A stretch of DNA of 17,080 bases from VRUE01 sp045805805 (GTDB lineage: Bacteria > Actinomycetota > Thermoleophilia > Solirubrobacterales > 70-9): the NCBI GenBank assembly GCA_045805805.1, contig JBJMKO010000105.1, positions 1 through 17,080 of the forward strand, written 5' to 3'. This document shows, piece by piece, positions 1 to 8,764 of the stretch. The number at the start of each line of letters is the position of its first letter. The first letter of the stretch is position 1. The notes beneath the pieces are model-generated. The model was given only the letters and a program-made list of their open reading frames with translations, was not told the origin of the DNA and made no database searches. The position numbers and the translations under genes are program-made.

Positions 1-754
<754 letters not shown>

Positions 755-757
<3 letters not shown>

Positions 758-873
758 GGGCCTGGCCCGGTAGGGGTTCCGCTTAACTTTTTCGAGAAGC
801 GGCGACGGCTGGCGCTCGAGCCGCGCTCGCGAAAAAGTACAAGACGCTCCACCCCTACCGGGCCAGGCCCTAA
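755..873. terminator. Long inverted repeat between convergent genes, probable bidirectional terminator
   Basis: Bases 757-777 and 851-871 are perfect 21-bp inverted copies rich in G and C; the match extends to 755-777/851-873 with one mismatch. Inside are a second stem ACTTTTTCG (786-794) with CGAAAAAGT (830-838) and a third, CGGCT (806-810) with AGCCG (819-823). The left arm starts at the stop codon of the acyl-CoA dehydrogenase gene, and typA ends at 893 on the other strand. The T5 and A5 runs lie within the inner stem on both strands. The location fits a two-way terminator; the nested layout is larger than a plain one. Confidence 0.6.
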
Positions 874-892
874 GTGCGTTATCGCCGGTGAG

Positions 893-2725
<1,833 letters not shown>

Positions 2726-2730
2726 TTGGG

Positions 2731-2782
2731 CGCTGACTTCGTGTTTAGTGGCGCATACGGGCTACAAAAGGCGAAGTCAGCG
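2731..2782 (-). promoter_or_regulatory. Inverted repeat in the typA upstream/leader region
   Basis: CGCTGACTTCG (2731-2741) and CGAAGTCAGCG (2772-2782) form a perfect 11-bp inverted repeat with 30 nt between. The arm next to typA ends 5 nt before ATG 2725, where a ribosome binding site would sit, and no Shine-Dalgarno is present. It may be a leader hairpin that controls translation or a two-site operator. The sequence alone does not decide between these, and no convincing -10/-35 pair was identified here. Confidence 0.5.
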
Positions 2783-2808
2783 GCGGTGAAGGATAGGGGG
2801 CGCAAAGA

Positions 2809-2833
2809 AGAGGCCCGCCTTAGGCGGGCCTCT
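2809..2833 (-). terminator. Intrinsic terminator of the cold-shock gene
   Basis: AGAGGCCCGCCT (2809-2820) and AGGCGGGCCTCT (2822-2833) form a perfect 12-bp stem around a single base. On the minus strand it lies 23 nt after the cold-shock stop codon and is followed by a T-rich stretch (CTTCTTTG). This is a textbook rho-independent terminator that isolates the cold-shock gene from typA. Confidence 0.85.
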
Positions 2834-2856
2834 CACTGCTTAAGTGCGGTGCGCGA

Positions 2857-3063
2857 CTACGAGGTCTGCTGGACGCTCGCCGCGGCCGGGCCCTTGGGGC
2901 CTTCCTCGGACTCGTAGGACACCTTGGAGCCCTCCGTCAGGGACTTGAAGCCCTCACCGAGGATCGCGCTGTGATGCACGAAGACGTCCTTGGAGCCGTC
3001 ATCGGGTGTGATGAACCCGTAGCCCTTGTCGTCGCTGAACCACTTAACTGTTCCAGTGGGCAT
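2857..3063 (-). CDS. cspA: Cold-shock domain protein (CspA family)
   Basis: This is a 68-residue single-domain nucleic-acid chaperone that binds single-stranded RNA/DNA. The N-terminus MPTGTVKWFSDDKGYGFI contains RNP1 (KGYGFI), and RNP2 is DVFVHH. Both aromatic-rich surfaces are intact, and the length matches the family. The ATG at 3063 is chosen because a strong Shine-Dalgarno (GGAGG, 3072-3068) precedes it. An upstream extension of the frame to 3279 is not supported. The upstream sequence suggests a leader of about 95 nt, which fits the long leaders usual for cold-shock genes. The gene has its own terminator. It could be any of several csp paralogues. Confidence 0.96.
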   Translation of the reverse strand: MPTGTVKWFSDDKGYGFITPDDGSKDVFVHHSAILGEGFKSLTEGSKVSYESEEGPKGPAAASVQQTS

Positions 3064-3136
3064 ATTGCCTCCACTTGATGTGCTGCGAACGCGGAGGCTT
3101 CGGTAAAGCAACGACGCGAGCGCTAGACACGACTTT

Positions 3137-3172
3137 GCCGGATAACGATCCGGCCTAACGGGGGGGACCGTA
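3137..3172 (-). promoter_or_regulatory. Candidate csp promoter and leader hairpin
   Basis: On the minus strand a TACGGT -10-like box lies at 3172-3167, which would give a leader of roughly 95 nt before ATG 3063. Just inside that leader is a 7-bp hairpin, GCCGGAT (3137-3143) with ATCCGGC (3148-3154), loop AACG. The same TACGGT hexamer precedes the cupin gene. No good -35 was found, so the promoter call is weak; the hairpin is directly visible. Confidence 0.35.
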
Positions 3173-3222
3173 GCAGGCAATCGGCGTCCACGCGTCTTTC
3201 CGGGCGACCGCTCGCAGGCGGC

Positions 3223-3264
3223 ACCAGCGGTGTTTGAGGAACCGCTGGTTCGAGCCGATACCGT
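3223..3264 (+). promoter_or_regulatory. Protease gene promoter with a dyad around the -35 region
   Basis: ACCAGCGGT (3223-3231) and ACCGCTGGT (3241-3249) are a perfect 9-bp inverted repeat. The 9-nt loop holds TTGAGG (3234-3239), a possible -35. A TACCGT -10 box lies at 3259-3264, and 7 nt later comes ATG 3272, so the transcript may be leaderless. The -35 to -10 spacing of 19 bp is long. The dyad is placed where a repressor or activator would act. Confidence 0.45.
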
Positions 3265-3271
3265 GACCGGG

Positions 3272-5611
3272 ATGCCCAAAGGACAAGGATTGCGCGCAAC
3301 TGCGGCCAGGCTCGCCTGTCTGGGGGCCCTGGGAACGCTGCTCGCCGTGCCGGCATCGGCGATGGCGGCCGCCGGCCCCCCCAGCGGTCTTTCGCCACGG
3401 CTCGCCGAGCTGGCGAAGCCCTCGGTACGTGCGGACTCGCAGGCATCCCAAGCGGAGCAGTTGGGGCTTGCCCCGGAAGGCCCCGGCAGCCTGCTGCGCG
3501 AGGGAAACCGGGTCCTGGCATACGTGCGTTTCGATCACGGTGCTGCGGCAAGCGTCGATGCTTTGCGAGTCGCGGGCGGTGAGGTCACCAGTACCAGCCG
3601 GCGCTACCAGACGGTCACCGTCGCGATTAAGCCGGTGGATCTGACGCGCGTCGCCGCGACCCCCGGCGTCGCCGGAGTCACCGAGGTGCTGGCGCCGGTT
3701 GCCGCCACGTCGACCTGCCCTGCCGGCGCCGTCGTCTCGGAGGGAGTGCAGCAACTGAACGCGGGGGAAAGCCCGGGGGAAGCGCGCGACGAATTCTCCG
3801 TCGATGGCGCCGGCGTCACCGTCGGCATCCTCTCCGACTCCTTCAATCAGGCGACTGAGGCGGCCGACGGCAGCGGGCCGATCGAAACCACCGCGATCGA
3901 CGACGCCAAAAGCGGCGACCTTCCCGGGACGGGAAACACATGTTCCGGGCAGGGGACCCCCGTCTCCGTCCTCGAAGGGACCAAACCCGCGTTCGGGGAA
4001 GAACCGACGGACGAGGGCAGGGCCATGGCGCAGATCGTCCACGACCTCGCGCCTGGGGCCAACCTCGATTTCGCCTCCGCCTTCAACGGAGAAAACTCCT
4101 TTGCCAAAAACATCGAAAAACTTGCCACGGCCGGGGCCAAGGTGATCGCCGACGATGTCTTCTACCTGGAAGAGCCGTTCTTCCAGGATGGCCCGGTGGC
4201 GGTTGCCGTCGACAAAGTCGTCGGCGCGGGGGCGACCTACCTTTCCGCCGCCGGCAACGACAACCTCTTCGACTCCGAAGGGCACGAAATCGCCTCCTGG
4301 GAAGCGCCGGAATACAGGGACTCGGGATCCTGCCCGGCCGAAGTGAAAGCGCTTTCAGGGGTAAACACGACCCGCTGCCTCGATTTCAATCCCGGCTCGC
4401 AGACTGACCGGACGTTCGGGATCAAAGTCGCCCCCGGGGGCGACCTCACGGTCGACCTGCAGTGGGACGAACCCTGGAACGGGGTCGAAACCGACCTCGA
4501 TGCCTACCTGCTCGATGCCAACGGTCGGCTGATCGCGGAATCCGCCGAAAACAACATCGGCAACAGTCAGAAGCCGCTCGAGATCGTCCAGTGGGAAAAC
4601 GAAAGCAGTTCGCAGCGGACCGTGCAGCTTGTGGTCAACCGTTTTTCGGGCAGCGGTGCGCGCCTCAAGTTCGGCCTGCTGGAGAACGGTTTCGGCGTCG
4701 CGGCCACCGAGTATCCGCAGTCCACGGACGAAGACGTCGTCGGTCCGACGATCTTCGGTCACAGCGGGACAGCCGACGCGATCTCGGTGGGAGCCGTGCC
4801 GTTCGACGACTCGAACGAACCCGAGAGATACTCCTCGCGGGGGCCGGTGAGGCACGACTTCGGACCGGTCGCGGGGATCAAAGCCGCCGCGCCCCTCGGG
4901 GGCCCCGAAATCGTCGCCAAGCCCGATGTCGTGGCGACGGACTGCGGCCGGACGACGTTCTTTGCGAGCTTCGCCGGGGGGGGATGGCACTTCTGTGGCA
5001 CGTCGGCCGCCGCACCGCATGCGGCCGGCGTGGCGGCGTTGATGCTCGACGACGAACCGGAGGCAACGCCGGACGAAATCCGGGCGGCGCTGCAGGACGG
5101 CGCCACGGCGGTCGGCGCATTCGGTCCCTGCGCCATCGGCGCCGGCCTGCTCGAAGCCGTGAAAGCGATCGAAGTGCTTCCCGGCCCGCCCCCGTTTACG
5201 CCATCCGAAAAATGCGCGACGCCGGAACCCGAAGGGTCCGTGGAAGAAGCGCAAGCCTCGGGCGACTGGGGGCTGGAAACACCCCCGGCTTTTCCTCCCG
5301 TCGTGACGCAGGCGCCGGAACCGAGTAAGCCGAGCCTCGTCGCGCCGCGCACGTTCATCCGCTCGCATCCCTCCAGGCTGATCCGCACCCGGGCGCGGAC
5401 CGTGCGTGTGGTCTTCCGTTTCGGCTCGGACGAGCCCGACGTCACCTTTGCCTGCCGGATTGACGGCGGCCTGTTCCGGCTCTGCCCCGAGCGGTTGGCA
5501 CGCCGGTTCGGCACCGGCATCCATACCGTGCGCGTGGTAGCCCGCGACGCGAGCGGCGACGGGGATCGCACTCCCGCGGCCTATCGCTTCCGCGTCAAGC
5601 GGATCTCCTGA
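3272..5611 (+). CDS. Secreted subtilisin-like serine peptidase (S8), Glu variant of the triad
   Basis: A 779-residue exported protease. The N-terminus MPKGQGLRATAARLACLGAL leads into a hydrophobic stretch and ASA-MA, a signal peptide of about 30-34 residues; this supports ATG 3272 over an earlier in-frame ATG at 3230. A propeptide-like region follows (about 75-145, with VLAYVRF and the VEVxAP-like VTEVLAPVA). The catalytic domain holds ILSDSFN (Asp189), DEGRAMAQIVHDLAPGA (248-262), AAGNDN (Asn329, oxyanion hole) and CGTSAAAPHAAG (Ser578). In the HGTxVA position the sequence reads EGRAMA, so Glu248 replaces the usual His. A Pro-rich linker (about 635-690) precedes a C-terminal Ig-like beta domain (690-779) with CRIDGGLF and HTVRVVARDASG. 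GAA and AAA codons are commoner here than in typA or the P450 gene. Confidence 0.9.
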   Translation: MPKGQGLRATAARLACLGALGTLLAVPASAMAAAGPPSGLSPRLAELAKPSVRADSQASQAEQLGLAPEGPGSLLREGNRVLAYVRFDHGAAASVDALRVAGGEVTSTSRRYQTVTVAIKPVDLTRVAATPGVAGVTEVLAPVAATSTCPAGAVVSEGVQQLNAGESPGEARDEFSVDGAGVTVGILSDSFNQATEAADGSGPIETTAIDDAKSGDLPGTGNTCSGQGTPVSVLEGTKPAFGEEPTDEGRAMAQIVHDLAPGANLDFASAFNGENSFAKNIEKLATAGAKVIADDVFYLEEPFFQDGPVAVAVDKVVGAGATYLSAAGNDNLFDSEGHEIASWEAPEYRDSGSCPAEVKALSGVNTTRCLDFNPGSQTDRTFGIKVAPGGDLTVDLQWDEPWNGVETDLDAYLLDANGRLIAESAENNIGNSQKPLEIVQWENESSSQRTVQLVVNRFSGSGARLKFGLLENGFGVAATEYPQSTDEDVVGPTIFGHSGTADAISVGAVPFDDSNEPERYSSRGPVRHDFGPVAGIKAAAPLGGPEIVAKPDVVATDCGRTTFFASFAGGGWHFCGTSAAAPHAAGVAALMLDDEPEATPDEIRAALQDGATAVGAFGPCAIGAGLLEAVKAIEVLPGPPPFTPSEKCATPEPEGSVEEAQASGDWGLETPPAFPPVVTQAPEPSKPSLVAPRTFIRSHPSRLIRTRARTVRVVFRFGSDEPDVTFACRIDGGLFRLCPERLARRFGTGIHTVRVVARDASGDGDRTPAAYRFRVKRIS

Positions 5612-5626
5612 CGGGACAGGGTCCCG
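5612..5626. terminator. Short hairpin between convergent stops
   Basis: CGGGAC (5612-5617) and GTCCCG (5621-5626) form a perfect 6-bp stem with loop AGG, directly after the protease stop codon and 4 bp before the stop of the opposing membrane-protein gene. It probably serves both strands as a terminator, though it has no T-run. Confidence 0.5.
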
Positions 5627-5630
5627 AGCC

Positions 5631-6320
5631 TCACGGTGCCGTCCCGGCGGTGCCACGCCGGGCGATCCGGTGCCCGGCGAAGAGCAACGCGAGCAGTACC
5701 GCGGCGCTGCCGAGGACGAGCGGGTCGGTGAGGCCGAGCCCCTCCAGCCTGGTGCCGAAGTAGACCGAGATCATGGTGATCGGCAGGTAGCCGAGCAGCG
5801 TTGTCCAGGTAAAGCGCCAGGTCGGGACGCGAGCGGCGCCGGCCGCGTAGCAGACGAGGCTGAAGGGGACGATCGGAATCAGCCGCACGGCGAGCAGCAG
5901 GGTGACGCCGCCGCGCTCGATCATCGCCTCGGTGCGCTCGAAGCGCTCGGCGCCGAACCAGCGGTCGAGCAGCGGTCGCGCCACGGAGCGCCCGATCGCG
6001 AAGCAGAGCAGCCCGGAGAGAAGCCAGCCAACCATCGTCAGAGCCAGCGCCGGGAAGAACCCGTAGACGAACCCGGCAGCGGCGTCGACAATCTCAGCTG
6101 GGTAGAAGACGAAGGCGTGAATCAGGGTGAGGCCGAGGATCAGCAGCGGCCCCCAGACCCCGAGGCTCTCGAGCTGGCTGCGCACCTCGGCGGTATCGCC
6201 ATGGAACGCGGCGACCACCGCGTCGTGGAGCGCTGGCACGGCGAAGATCAGGCCCGCGAGCAGCGCGATCCCGGTCAGGGTGGTCCCAACGGCGATCAGG
6301 GATGGCCTCGTCTTCTCCAC
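5631..6320 (-). CDS. TVP38/TMEM64 (DedA-superfamily) membrane protein
   Basis: A 229-residue integral membrane protein of the TVP38/TMEM64 (SNARE-associated Golgi/VTT) family. Family members are thought to act in lipid handling or transport; the substrate here is unknown. Visible segments are an N-terminal helix (TLTGIALLAGLIFAVPAL), WGPLLILGLTLIHAFVFYPA with AAGFVYGF, a long helix TMVGWLLSGLLCFAIG, the family motif RLIPIVPFSLVCYAAG followed by TLLGYLPITMISVYFG, and a last helix near the C-terminus. GTG 6320 is preferred because GATACT-N6 lies directly before it. An ATG at 6422 would add 34 polar residues encoded across a palindrome and looks wrong. The gene converges on the protease gene. 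Confidence 0.88.
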   Translation of the reverse strand: MEKTRPSLIAVGTTLTGIALLAGLIFAVPALHDAVVAAFHGDTAEVRSQLESLGVWGPLLILGLTLIHAFVFYPAEIVDAAAGFVYGFFPALALTMVGWLLSGLLCFAIGRSVARPLLDRWFGAERFERTEAMIERGGVTLLLAVRLIPIVPFSLVCYAAGAARVPTWRFTWTTLLGYLPITMISVYFGTRLEGLGLTDPLVLGSAAVLLALLFAGHRIARRGTAGTAP

Positions 6321-6326
6321 GCGCTG

Positions 6327-6332
6327 AGTATC
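6327..6332 (-). promoter_or_regulatory. -10 box for a leaderless membrane-protein transcript
   Basis: GATACT (6332-6327 on the minus strand) stands exactly 6 nt before GTG 6320, the same spacing as several other genes in the window. The -35 position reads CCCACA, a weak match. Confidence 0.45.
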
Positions 6333-6356
6333 GCGGCGATGCGAGGGTGTGTGGGT

Positions 6357-6383
6357 AGGGGAGCCTGGCGGCCAGGCTCCCCT
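6357..6383. repeat. Perfect 13-bp palindrome upstream of the membrane-protein gene
   Basis: AGGGGAGCCTGGC (6357-6369) and GCCAGGCTCCCCT (6371-6383) are perfect inverted copies around one base. The element sits just upstream of the expected -35 position of the membrane-protein gene. It may be an operator or a terminator for recD2 transcription; there is no T-run after it on the minus strand. Confidence 0.6.
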
Positions 6384-6473
6384 CAACACGCCCCGGTAGA
6401 CCCGAAAGCTTCGAAAAAGCAATAACGGCCCTCAAGGTTGAAGAAGCTTCAAGCCGAAAAGGCCGCCACATCC

Positions 6474-6520
6474 TTCCGGTGCGCTTTATGGACCCCATAG
6501 GTGCATAAAGCGCACCGGAA
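6474..6520. repeat. 17-bp perfect hairpin in the recD2 3' region
   Basis: TTCCGGTGCGCTTTATG (6474-6490) and CATAAAGCGCACCGGAA (6504-6520) are perfect inverted copies with a 13-nt loop. Directly beside it is the 12-bp palindrome GCTTCCGGAAGC (6523-6534), and further along TTGAAG/CTTCAA (6438-6443/6447-6452). No gene is visible in 6321-6600; the stretch is filled by these structures. The stem could end recD2 transcription or be a mobile palindromic repeat; no transposase is near. Confidence 0.6.
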
Positions 6521-6548
6521 CCGCTTCCGGAAGCTTGTCCCCGGCTCA

Positions 6549-6563
6549 CCCACCCACCCGCCC
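6549..6563 (-). other. G-quadruplex motif, single-base loops
   Basis: On the minus strand the sequence is GGGCGGGTGGGTGGG: four G3 runs with 1-nt loops, the arrangement known to give very stable parallel quadruplexes. It starts 37 nt after the recD2 stop codon on the recD2 coding strand, so it could form in the mRNA 3' end as well as in DNA. Confidence 0.65.
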
Positions 6564-6580
6564 AACCAGTGGGAAGGCAC

Positions 6581-6595
6581 ATCCCTCTGAGGGAT
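6581..6595 (-). terminator. Short hairpin directly after recD2
   Basis: ATCCCT (6581-6586) and AGGGAT (6590-6595) pair around CTG, 5 nt after the recD2 stop. It is a weak stem without a T-run; it may be part of the terminator region together with the quadruplex and the 17-bp hairpin beyond it. Confidence 0.35.
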
Positions 6596-6600
6596 GAGCT

Positions 6601-8739
6601 CTAAGCGCGCAGGCGCTCGGCGAGGCCGGAGTGGCGAGCGCCGCTGTCGTCGCGGCGCACCGCGCCTTCGAGTGCCGCGCGGTCGCCGATCAGCACGCAG
6701 CTGTTGCGGGCACGGGTGATCGCGGTGTAGAGGAGGGGGCGGGTCAGCATCCGCGAGTGGGAGCGGTGGCAGACGCCGACCACGACCGGGACCTCGCAGC
6801 CCTGCGCCTTGTGGACCGAGATCGCGTAGGCGAGGCGAAGCGTCGCTGTCTCGCCGTAGGGAATCGTCAGCGAGTCGCCCTCGTCGGTATCGACGAGGAT
6901 CTCTTCCTCGTCGGGGTCGTCGGCGCGGAGGAAGACGATCGAGCCGTTCATCAGGCCGAGCTCGTGGGAGTTGCGGGTCTGGATCAGGCGGTCGCCGACC
7001 CGGAACCGGTCGCCCACCGACCGCTTGCCACGCGGGTTGAGCCGCTCCTGCAGGCGCTCGTTGAGGGCGTCGATCCCGACCGCGCCCCGGTACATCGGCG
7101 CCAGCACCTGGACGTCGCGGATCGGGTCGACCTCGAAGCGCTTCGGCGCCCGCTCGGCGACCACCTCAACCACGGTGTCCAGCGCCCGCTCGGGATTGGC
7201 CCGGTCGATGAAGAAGAAGTCGTGGTCCTGGTCTTCCGCCGGCTCGAGGTGGGGCGGGCGCCCCTGGTTGATCTCGTGTGCGGCGGTGGTGATCATCGAG
7301 CGCGCCGCCTGGCGGAAGATCTGGGTGAGGCGGACGACCGGCGCGATTTCGGAGGCGATCAGATCCTCGAACGGCTTGCCTGCCCCGATCGGCGGCAGCT
7401 GGTCGGCGTCGCCGACGAAGACGACGTGGGTCGACTCGGCCAGGCCTCCGAGCAGCACCTCGATCAGGCGCAGGTTGAGCATCGAGGACTCGTCGACGAT
7501 CGCCAGGTCCGCGGGCAGCGGATGCCCTGGCTTGAAGGCCGGCTCGCGCCCCGGCATCCACTCGAGCATCCGGTGGATCGTCTGGGCGTCGTGGCCGGTC
7601 GCCTCCTCGAGGCGTCGGGCGGCGCGCCCGGTCGGGGCGCAGAGGGCGATGCGAAGGCCGTCGGCCTCGGCCTCGTTGACGATGGCCCGCGTGCAGGCGG
7701 TCTTGCCGACCCCGGGGCCACCGGTCAGCACCGAGATCCGCGCGGTGAAGGCACCGCGCACCGCTGACCACTGCTCGTCGGTGAGCTCGGTGCCTTCGAG
7801 GTCCGGCGCCGGCGTCTCGCCGGGATCGTGGTCGAGGTGGGGCGGAGCGGCGGCGCGCGCGGCCAGCGTCTTGGCCACGGCGATCTCGCTGGCGTGCGTG
7901 AGCTCGCGGTAGACGCGCTCCTCCTCGGCGATCAGCCCGCGCGCCTCGGCGAGCACCTCCGGGTCGGGGGAGAGTCCGAGCAGCTTCGCGGTGCGCACCG
8001 TCAGCTCCGTCATCGGCAAGAAGCTGTTGCCCTGCTGCTCGGCCTCGGCCAGGGCGTAGACCGCCGCCGCCTGGGCTCTGCGGCTCGACTCGGGCGGCAC
8101 GTCGGCTCCCAGGGCGATCTTGTCGGCCCGGGCGAAGCCGACCCCGTCGACCTCGGTGAGCCGGTAGGGATCCTCGTGCAGGATCGCCATCGAGCGGTCG
8201 CCGAAGCAGTTGTGGATCGGTGCCGCCAGGTGCGCCAGTCCGTGAGGGGCGAGCTGAACGTGGAGGTCGCGGACGGCACGGCTTGCGTGCCAGGACTCCG
8301 TCGCGGCTTCCGCCTGCGCCACGCTGACGCCGCGCAGAGAGCCGAACACCGTTCGGGGATCGGCGGCGATCGCCCCCAGCACCCCCTCACCGTGCTCGTC
8401 CACCAGCCGTTCGGCGCGGGCGGGGCCGATGTGGCGCAGCGAGGTGAGGTAGGCGATCTGCCCCTCGCGGTCGGCCGGGTCCAGCGGCAGGGCGCCCTGG
8501 GCGCGCAGCTGCCTGCCGTAACGGTTGTGCGTCTGCCACTCGCCGCTGACTTCCGCCCGGTCCCCGACCCCGAGGTGGGCGACCGGACCGACGAGGGCGA
8601 AGCCCTCACCCGACTCGGCGTCTTGGACCTCGAGCACCGCGTAGCCGTCGTCCTCGGCGCAGAAGATCACCCCGAGCACCTCGACCGTCGCCGAGTGCCC
8701 GGGTGCGTCGGTGTCGAAAAGGGTCGCCGCGCCGTTCAC
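6601..8739 (-). CDS. recD2: RecD-like ATP-dependent DNA helicase (RecD2)
   Basis: A 712-residue superfamily 1B 5'-3' DNA helicase, the RecBC-independent RecD2 type with an extended N-terminus. Residues 18-85 form an OB-like region (VEVLGVIFCAEDDGYAVLEV), and 100-215 contain helix-hairpin-helix-like segments (LRHIGPARAERLV, EVDGVGFARADKIA). The helicase core has Walker A GGPGVGKT (340-347), APTGRAARRL, Walker B IVDESSM (414-420), VGDADQLPPIGAG (442-454), RLTQIFRQ and, near the end, YAISVHKAQG and YTAITRAR. GTG 8739 is preceded by TAGCTT-N6, so the transcript is probably leaderless. The role is likely DNA repair or replication-fork processing, as for RecD2 elsewhere. It is divergent from a small cysteine protein gene, with 25 bp between starts. 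Confidence 0.96.
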   Translation of the reverse strand: MNGAATLFDTDAPGHSATVEVLGVIFCAEDDGYAVLEVQDAESGEGFALVGPVAHLGVGDRAEVSGEWQTHNRYGRQLRAQGALPLDPADREGQIAYLTSLRHIGPARAERLVDEHGEGVLGAIAADPRTVFGSLRGVSVAQAEAATESWHASRAVRDLHVQLAPHGLAHLAAPIHNCFGDRSMAILHEDPYRLTEVDGVGFARADKIALGADVPPESSRRAQAAAVYALAEAEQQGNSFLPMTELTVRTAKLLGLSPDPEVLAEARGLIAEEERVYRELTHASEIAVAKTLAARAAAPPHLDHDPGETPAPDLEGTELTDEQWSAVRGAFTARISVLTGGPGVGKTACTRAIVNEAEADGLRIALCAPTGRAARRLEEATGHDAQTIHRMLEWMPGREPAFKPGHPLPADLAIVDESSMLNLRLIEVLLGGLAESTHVVFVGDADQLPPIGAGKPFEDLIASEIAPVVRLTQIFRQAARSMITTAAHEINQGRPPHLEPAEDQDHDFFFIDRANPERALDTVVEVVAERAPKRFEVDPIRDVQVLAPMYRGAVGIDALNERLQERLNPRGKRSVGDRFRVGDRLIQTRNSHELGLMNGSIVFLRADDPDEEEILVDTDEGDSLTIPYGETATLRLAYAISVHKAQGCEVPVVVGVCHRSHSRMLTRPLLYTAITRARNSCVLIGDRAALEGAVRRDDSGARHSGLAERLRA

Positions 8740-8745
8740 ACCCCA

Positions 8746-8755
8746 AAGCTAGCCT
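8746..8755. promoter_or_regulatory. Overlapping divergent -10 boxes
   Basis: The sequence AAGCTAGCCT contains TAGCCT on the plus strand (8750-8755) and TAGCTT on the minus strand (8751-8746), sharing a CTAG core. The minus box is 6 nt from GTG 8739 (recD2) and the plus box 9 nt from ATG 8765. Only 25 bp separate the two starts, so two full promoters must overlap. Confidence 0.45.
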
Positions 8756-8764
8756 GCCGCCAAG

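Noticed and set aside
3064..3279. N-terminal extension of the cold-shock protein
   Set aside because: The Shine-Dalgarno before ATG 3063 and the standard 68-residue length make the extension unlikely.
4355..5656. Long minus-strand frame opposite the protease gene
   Set aside because: Arg/Gly-rich composition without domain motifs; the plus-strand frame has the signal peptide and S8 motifs.
6321..6600. Insertion sequence or hidden gene in the hairpin-rich gap
   Set aside because: No transposase, no terminal repeat with target duplication and no convincing frame; only hairpins and the G-quadruplex motif are seen.
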